A DNA stretch of 64,000 bases from Paraburkholderia edwinii (lineage in GTDB: Bacteria; Pseudomonadota; Gammaproteobacteria; Burkholderiales; Burkholderiaceae): NCBI RefSeq assembly GCF_019428685.1, contig NZ_CP080095.1, positions 2,480,001 through 2,544,000 on the forward strand. The letters are read 5' to 3'. Below the pieces are notes generated by a model. That model did not search any database and had not been told where the DNA came from. It was given only the letters and a program-made list of their open reading frames with translations. Positions 59,116-64,000 of this stretch are shown in pieces. The position numbers and the translations under genes were made by a program. The stretch's first letter is position 1, and each line of letters starts with the position of its first letter.

Positions 59116-61125
59116 ATGGACCGCCGTACATTTATCAAATGGAGCGGTTTTATGACCGTTTCCGCCGCAAGCACCACGATATTGAGCGCATGCGGAGGGG
59201 GCGACGATTCGCCTTCCAGCAGTAGTGCCGCGGCGAGCGGCGGGCCTCTTTCGTTCTCGCAGGGCGTCGCTTCCGGCGACCCGCAGCCGGACAGCGTCGT
59301 GTTGTGGACGCGCGTGTCGGGCGGCGATGGCATCCGTGACGTGAATGTCGGTGTGCAAGTGTCGACCACGGCCGATTTCACTTCGCTGGTCGTCAATACC
59401 ACGGTCGCGGCGAGCGCGGATTGGGACTACACGCTGCGCCATCAGATCACGGGCCTGAGCGCGAACACCATTTACTTCTACCGCTTTATCACCGGCGGCG
59501 TAACCAGCATGACGGGTCGCACCTGGACCCTTCCGGCCTCGGGGCAGGCCCTGACGCAGTTGAAATTCGCTGTGATTTCGTGCCAGGACTGGAGCGTGAA
59601 TCACTGGGCGGCGTTCGACGCCATGCAAAACGAAGATATCAATTTCATCGTGCATGTGGGCAATTATGTGTATGAGCAGATCGGTATCACTCTGCCGATC
59701 CAGCCGGCGCGCGATCCGCAGCACCCCGCTTTCAAGCTGCCCAACGGCACCGCGTTGCCCGATGGCTCGACTTACGCGACCACGCTGGCCGACTATCGCA
59801 CGCTGTACATGACGTACCGCAGCGACCCGCGCCTGCAGCGTCTGCATGCGAACTGGCCGATGATCGCGATCTGGAACGACCACGAGTTTTCGAGCGACAG
59901 CTGGCAGGATCACGAGACCTACACGTCGGCCGAGGCCGAGCAGACCGCGCGCCGGCGCAGCGCCAATCAGGCGTGGTTCGAATTCATGCCGACCAACGTC
60001 ACGTTCAACGCCGCCAATACGTCTTTCCAGAACATCCAGATCTATCGCTCGTTCACCTTCGGCAATCTGGCCACGCTGGTGATGACCGATGAGCGTTTGT
60101 ATCGTGCGGCACACGAGGTGGCGGAACAGGTGTCGGGCAACCCCGTCGGCAGCCGCTACTTCGTTCCGAAAGCGACCGTGGACGCTGCCGAACAGGCCAG
60201 ACTGACGGCCAGCAACAATGCGCTGACGCCCGTGTCGATGCTTGGCGATACGCAGCGGCAATGGTGGCAGGATCAGATGAGCACGGCCACCACGACCTGG
60301 AAATTGTGGGGTAACGATGTGTCGCTGCTGCGCATGCAGGCGGACATGTTCGCAGCCCTGACGGATGCGCTCACCCAGACCGTTCTGCAAACCGCAGCCG
60401 GTTTAGGGACCTTCGAAACACAGTTCCACACGGCGATCCAGGCGGACTTGACGGCCGCTGTGGCGGGCAACCTCGTCCCTGCGCCGTTCACGAATCTGGA
60501 TACGTTCGCGCGAGGCCTGGGCTTCGACGAAGATGACGTCCAGGCGACGATTGCCGCTTTGAATACGCTGATCCCGCCGTATTCGGTGCTGACCACGATG
60601 CTGATGAACGCCGACCAGTGGGACGGCTATAACGCTGAACGTCTTAGCCTGATGAGCTTTCTGACGAACAACAGCATCAGGAATGTGGTGGCGCTGACCG
60701 GCGACCTCAATGCGTTTGCCGCCGGCACCGTGATGAACGATTTCGATGCAGCCACGCCGGTGCCCGTCATGGTCGATCTGGTGACTGCCGGTATCTCGAG
60801 CACTTCGCTGTTCACCTCGTACGTGACCTTCGTCAACAATCCCGCCAATCATCTGGGATGGTTGGGCAAGGTTGCCCCGGCGACCGGCCCCAATAGCCTC
60901 GACACCATGTTGACGTCGAACAACAGCTGGCTTGCCTACGCGGATACCAACGCGCAGGGCTATAGCGTCATTACGCTCACACCGGGCACGCTGACCTGTA
61001 ACTTCCGCAAGCTCGCTCCGGTCAGCCCGACCGGCCAGGTGCCCACGGCGGCCAATGCGGTGGCCAGCACCCGGGTCGTTACGGTGCAAGCGAATACGGC
61101 GGAGGTCACCGTCTCGCCGATGTAA
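59116..61125 (+). CDS. PhoD-like alkaline phosphatase family lipoprotein with altered metal ligands
   Basis: A 669-residue PhoD-family protein. The N-terminus combines a Tat motif (DRRTFIKWSGF) and a lipobox (ILSAC). The N-terminal Fn3-like part (about 45-145; LSFSQGVASGDPQPDSVVLW) is followed by the catalytic domain: KFAVISCQDW, MIAIWNDHEFSSDSWQDH and VVALTGDLNAFAAG. Two usual ligands differ: the GD of GDY-x-YE reads GN (N183 in HVGNYVYE), and GD-V-H reads GD-L-N (N532). It may have lost or changed phosphatase activity. It is monocistronic and followed by a hairpin. Confidence 0.83.
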   Translation: MDRRTFIKWSGFMTVSAASTTILSACGGGDDSPSSSSAAASGGPLSFSQGVASGDPQPDSVVLWTRVSGGDGIRDVNVGVQVSTTADFTSLVVNTTVAASADWDYTLRHQITGLSANTIYFYRFITGGVTSMTGRTWTLPASGQALTQLKFAVISCQDWSVNHWAAFDAMQNEDINFIVHVGNYVYEQIGITLPIQPARDPQHPAFKLPNGTALPDGSTYATTLADYRTLYMTYRSDPRLQRLHANWPMIAIWNDHEFSSDSWQDHETYTSAEAEQTARRRSANQAWFEFMPTNVTFNAANTSFQNIQIYRSFTFGNLATLVMTDERLYRAAHEVAEQVSGNPVGSRYFVPKATVDAAEQARLTASNNALTPVSMLGDTQRQWWQDQMSTATTTWKLWGNDVSLLRMQADMFAALTDALTQTVLQTAAGLGTFETQFHTAIQADLTAAVAGNLVPAPFTNLDTFARGLGFDEDDVQATIAALNTLIPPYSVLTTMLMNADQWDGYNAERLSLMSFLTNNSIRNVVALTGDLNAFAAGTVMNDFDAATPVPVMVDLVTAGISSTSLFTSYVTFVNNPANHLGWLGKVAPATGPNSLDTMLTSNNSWLAYADTNAQGYSVITLTPGTLTCNFRKLAPVSPTGQVPTAANAVASTRVVTVQANTAEVTVSPM

Positions 61126-61144
61126 GCTATGGGTGTGAAAGCAG

Positions 61145-61393
61145 ATGGCCCGGCACGAAGTATCCGCCCGGGCCTATGCAACTGAGCGCGTTGATCAGCT
61201 GGACCCGGTGCTGCGGATCGTCGCGCGCGGCGCCGCACCGCTTCGCGAGCGTAAGCGACTACGGGCGTTCTGTCGTGAGGAACTGTGGCGCCGCGCAGGC
61301 TTTTCTTCGCTGGAAGACTATCTGGTGACGGGAGTCGTCTTCACGTATTTCCCCGTTGATGGATGGAGCTGGCGGTGGCCGCACTTTTTGTAG
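61145..61393 (+). CDS. Hypothetical 82-residue protein (uncertain)
   Basis: An 82-residue frame with charged helical sequence (DPVLRIVARGAAPLRERKRL, FCREELWRRAGFSSLEDYLV) and an aromatic C-terminus (DGWSWRWPHFL). The composition looks protein-like, but the start has no ribosome site and lies inside the terminator-like hairpin of the PhoD-like gene. No family was recognised. It could be real with a later start, or spurious. Confidence 0.35.
   Translation: MARHEVSARAYATERVDQLDPVLRIVARGAAPLRERKRLRAFCREELWRRAGFSSLEDYLVTGVVFTYFPVDGWSWRWPHFL
61147..61174 (+). terminator. Hairpin after the PhoD-like gene
   Basis: ggcccgg and ccgggcc form a perfect 7-bp stem with a 14-nt loop, 21 bases after the stop codon. 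No T-tract follows. Confidence 0.45.
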
Positions 61394-61568
61394 CGCCCTT
61401 CGACGAGACGGAGGCAAGGCTACGTCGGTCGTTTCTGGAAAGACAATCTCCGCCTTGCCTCTCGCTGTTCTTTAACTCGGCGTGACGTGCAATGAAAGAG
61501 GTAACTCAAGTTGGTCGACTTGCCGATGCGATGGCTCGTGCGTCCTCGTAGATGATTTGACATGCGAA

Positions 61569-61997
61569 TCATCTCTCCGGTGCGGACGGTGTCGAGACAG
61601 CAGTTAATGTCGACGACATTCCACCATCCGAACTGGTGGCGAGGTCGCCGATCGAAAGTATGCCGACCAGACGTTTCTCCTCGTCGACCACGGGCACGCG
61701 GCGGATTTGCGAGCCTTCCATTTTTCGTTTCACATCCTCAACATCGTCTGTCTCGTAGCACCAGGTTGGCGGCCCGCTGACAACGCCTTCGATTCTTTCG
61801 TCCGGTGGTACGCCTGCGGATACCGCGCGTACCACAATGTCGCGGTCGGTCAGCATGCCAAGAAGGCTCGTACCGTCGCAAACGGGCAGCGCCCCAACGT
61901 TCAGCTCATCCATCATCCTTGCCGCTTCACGCAGGCTTTGCGTCGGACCGATGGTCGCCGCGTCGCGTGTCATCACTTCTGCAACTGTTGTCATCAT
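61569..61997 (-). CDS. CBS-domain pair protein
   Basis: A 142-residue protein made of two CBS motifs: [20 protein letters not shown] with [20 protein letters not shown], and [23 protein letters not shown] pairs bind adenosyl ligands and act as energy or stress sensors. AAGGAG lies five bases before the first of two adjacent ATG codons (61997, 61994). The C-terminal tail is Ser/Thr-rich. No enzyme domain is fused. It stands alone in a gene-sparse stretch. Confidence 0.88.
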   Translation of the reverse strand: MMTTVAEVMTRDAATIGPTQSLREAARMMDELNVGALPVCDGTSLLGMLTDRDIVVRAVSAGVPPDERIEGVVSGPPTWCYETDDVEDVKRKMEGSQIRRVPVVDEEKRLVGILSIGDLATSSDGGMSSTLTAVSTPSAPER

Positions 61998-62777
61998 GAA
62001 CTCCTTGCGGTACGTTGTGTCGACCTTTCAAGTCGAGCATCGCCTGTACCTGAGGCGTACAAACGCGTTTGCCCACTCGCCATAGATCGGCCGAACCGCC
62101 CTATGCGCCGCGCCCCATCGAATCGACAGGCCTCCATCGATGGTCCAAGTGTACCTGTCCACTCTTGGGCCAATCCTCAGACGGAGCGTCGGACCGCTTG
62201 TTAGCGCATGACACGCGGCGCGCCTGCGGCGCGCAATGACCGATCAGCCGAGTCGCATTAACTGACTGCCGAAAAGACTCACAAAGAGGCCACGACCAGG
62301 CCGCGCATCCTTGGCGGCGCTGTATCCGGCAAGGTGGAACTGGCAGCAGCTAATCGTCAACGAACGCGGCGCCGCACCGCACGGCGAATGCAAATGCCGC
62401 CAACACAACTGAGATCAGCATTCAAGGTTGAGTTCGCGCGGGGTGCGTCGCATATATCGAGTGCGATGTCGCCGAAGGCTCGAAGGCCACTGTCGGCAAA
62501 ATACTGGATAATTTCGTTGTTGCACGCCCCTCGCGGAAGACCTCAAAAGGCGCGGGTGCATTGACTGCGTGGACGCTGTGCTTGCTTACGGTCGCCCGCC
62601 TTCGTCGGCGCCACGGATAGGCACGACGCGATCCCATGGCATTGTCGTCGGAGCGCCATTTCAATGCGTACGCGGTGAGTTGCTCTGATGATGCGCAGGC
62701 AGCTGCGCCGCCAGTTTGCAACTGTGGTTTGGCTCGGACGTGCAAGCAAACAATGGGGCCTGTTGGCGCGGAGGTCA
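61998..62777. other. Gene-free region of about 780 bases
   Basis: No supported gene was found on either strand. A perfect stem gcgcgcc-tgc-ggcgcgc lies at 62218-62234. The CBS-gene promoter must lie near the left end and the promoter of the small helical protein near the right. Overlapping frames here have atypical composition. Confidence 0.5.
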
Positions 62778-63026
62778 ATGATGGACCTCGAACACGAGTT
62801 GCAGCAGTTACATCTCGCCGATCAGCACATCGCGCGAGGGCGAAATCTCATCGAGTGCCAGATGAGGACAATACACAAGCTCCAGCGAGACGGCCACGAT
62901 ACCTCACAGGCAGTGAGACTACTGAACGAACTGCGCGCGTCGCTCGAGGCGATGATGGAACATCGTGCGGTCATACAGGAGACCGTCAAGCTGATGGAGC
63001 TTCAGGGGAGTCGGAGGATGCGATAG
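62778..63026 (+). CDS. Small helical hypothetical protein
   Basis: An 82-residue (or 81 if the second ATG at 62781 is used) all-helical protein. It includes DLEHELQQLHLADQHIARGR, IECQMRTIHKLQRDGHD and LLNELRASLEAMMEHRAVIQ, a probable antiparallel coiled coil. GGAGG lies three bases before the first ATG and six before the second, favouring the second. Similar small proteins of unknown function are frequent in soil Proteobacteria. No partner is evident. Confidence 0.7.
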   Translation: MMDLEHELQQLHLADQHIARGRNLIECQMRTIHKLQRDGHDTSQAVRLLNELRASLEAMMEHRAVIQETVKLMELQGSRRMR

Positions 63027-63268
63027 TCGCGACAAGGCAATCCCATCGGTTCAAATCGGCGCATCCAACGGACATTTACGGATAGCAGCTCTATGTCGGT
63101 GGTGGGCTGCTTCCGGTCGCGTCCAGCTGACCGCGTCGGGCGCCCATCGACTCTTGAGGCGACATTGATGGCGTCCGGTGGGTCGCCGGAGCAGCAAATA
63201 ACCAGCCGCTGGCGCGGCACAAGGGTTGCGCGCACCTCACGCCGAAGCCGCCAACACTTGAAAAGGCG

Positions 63269-63982
63269 ATGACCTACGGCACCTTCCCAAACTGGCTGCA
63301 CACGCTCTCAATCACGTGGATCGTCATAGGGGCAATCTGCGCGGTCGTCATTTCCGTTGACGAGATTCGATACCCACAAAAAATGGGGATCATGAACCTC
63401 GTCTGGCCGCTAGCGGCGTTGTTTGGTACCGCTGTGTGGCTGGCTGCCTACTACGCTTGGGGACGCAACGTCCCGGACGCGGGAAAGGAATCCAGTGCGC
63501 AGCCGTTCGCAGTGATGGTGATAAAAGGAACGAGTCACTGCGGCGCCGGCTGCACGCTCGGCGACATAATTGTTGAATGGTCGGCTTTTGCCTTTCCCGC
63601 CTTAGCTGTATGGTTTGGGTGGCATACGCTATTCAGCGAAAAAACTTTCGCTGTCTGGATTCCCGACTTCATCGTCGCCTTTTTGATCGGCATAGTGTTT
63701 CAGTACTTCACGATCAACCCAATGCGTGAGCTGTCCGTAGGTGCAGGGGTGCTCGCCGCTGCCAAAGCTGACATAGCCTCAATCACGGCCTGGCAGGTTG
63801 GCATGTATGGACTCATGGCGATCATCCAATTCTTGTGGTTCAAGCCGGTGTATGGGGGAATTGCGAAGGTCGTGAGCGCTGAATTCTGGTTCGCTATGCA
63901 GATTGCGATGCTCGCGGGATTTATGACCAGCTATCCCGTCAATTGGTGGCTAATCCGTATCGGCGTGAAGGAAAAGATGTAG
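63269..63982 (+). CDS. DUF4396 integral membrane protein
   Basis: A 237-residue membrane protein with about six helices. The DUF4396 signature GTSHCGAGCTLGDIIVEW, with His and two Cys residues, starts near residue 87 and could bind a metal. Other motifs are ITWIVIGAICAVVISVDEIR and FQYFTINPMRELSVGAGVLA. The family is of unknown function; the His/Cys motif at the membrane face hints at metal or redox chemistry. No clear ribosome site precedes the ATG. Confidence 0.8.
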   Translation: MTYGTFPNWLHTLSITWIVIGAICAVVISVDEIRYPQKMGIMNLVWPLAALFGTAVWLAAYYAWGRNVPDAGKESSAQPFAVMVIKGTSHCGAGCTLGDIIVEWSAFAFPALAVWFGWHTLFSEKTFAVWIPDFIVAFLIGIVFQYFTINPMRELSVGAGVLAAAKADIASITAWQVGMYGLMAIIQFLWFKPVYGGIAKVVSAEFWFAMQIAMLAGFMTSYPVNWWLIRIGVKEKM

Positions 63983-64000
63983 CAGGTGAATCCACGGGTC

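Noticed and set aside
62636..63085. 149-residue plus-strand frame overlapping the small helical protein
   Set aside because: It is Thr/Arg/Ala-rich without recognisable structure; the overlapping 82-residue frame has GGAGG and a coiled-coil pattern.

Overview
The window is GC-rich chromosomal DNA, most likely from a Burkholderiales bacterium close to Paraburkholderia, Caballeronia or Trinickia. This is inferred from codon use, from families common in that group (DUF4148, DUF3348/DUF802/DUF2894, MocR-type TauR, the very large kinase/ATPase/histidine-kinase protein) and from the metabolic gene content. No rRNA, tRNA, CRISPR array, intact insertion sequence or prophage was recognised.

Layout. 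(1) 1-1774: the 5' end of a sensor histidine kinase, cut by the window edge, is divergent from a periplasmic sugar-binding protein. (2) 1824-13724: a sugar-acid (hexuronate/aldarate) catabolic cluster. It holds an SMP-30-type lactonase, a UxaA/GarD-type dehydratase, two tandem MFS transporters, an enolase-superfamily dehydratase or cycloisomerase, a D-2-hydroxyacid dehydrogenase, an IlvD/Edd dehydratase, a uronate dehydrogenase and a LacI-family regulator. An identical 19-bp LacI-type operator lies in both divergent promoter regions. (3) 13895-22596: VOC protein, GMC oxidoreductase, AMP-forming ligase, a small Gln/Met-rich protein, an exported alpha/beta hydrolase, a DUF2000 protein, an AraC regulator and a second hydrolase. 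(4) 22589-28654: a CtaG-like membrane protein, then a four-gene locus DUF3348 - DUF802 - OmpA/MotB-like - DUF2894. Its two central proteins have the architecture of an ion-driven rotary stator (MotAB/TolQR/ZorAB). (5) 28789-31231: small envelope and stress proteins (DUF4148, YqjD/YqjE/YqjK-like) and a GNAT enzyme. (6) 31615-37506: an 1848-residue kinase-like/ATPase/GAF/PAS/histidine kinase and a second GNAT protein. (7) 37530-44207: taurine uptake (TauABC), TauR and a probable taurine dehydrogenase TauXY. (8) 44291-50934: exported GH35 beta-galactosidase, cytochrome c, Tat-exported metallophosphoesterase, a third hydrolase, DUF5990 and a Blc-type lipocalin. (9) 51232-61125: an atypical response regulator, an AT-richer gene-poor kilobase, then exported phosphoesterases, a dihaem peroxidase-like lipoprotein, an orphan lipoprotein, a prolyl-4-hydroxylase-like dioxygenase and a PhoD-like protein. 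(10) 61400-64000: a CBS-domain protein, a small helical protein and a DUF4396 membrane protein in a gene-sparse stretch.

How the genes work together. In region 2, uronates would be oxidised to aldarolactones (Udh), opened or isomerised (SMP-30 or enolase-family enzyme) and dehydrated (UxaA/GarD or IlvD types), with uptake by the MFS carriers and shared repression by the LacI protein. Region 7 imports taurine and would deaminate it to sulfoacetaldehyde; the next enzyme (Xsc) is not in the window.

The most interesting system is the Zorya-like stator locus at 23.8-28.7 kb. Its MotA/ZorA-like subunit carries a long predicted cytoplasmic tail with five 29-residue repeats, and its MotB/ZorB-like subunit keeps the membrane aspartate. 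No Zorya effector is encoded beside it. A second recurrent oddity is a set of short tandem repeats of 11-16 bp that begin in or at gene stop codons.
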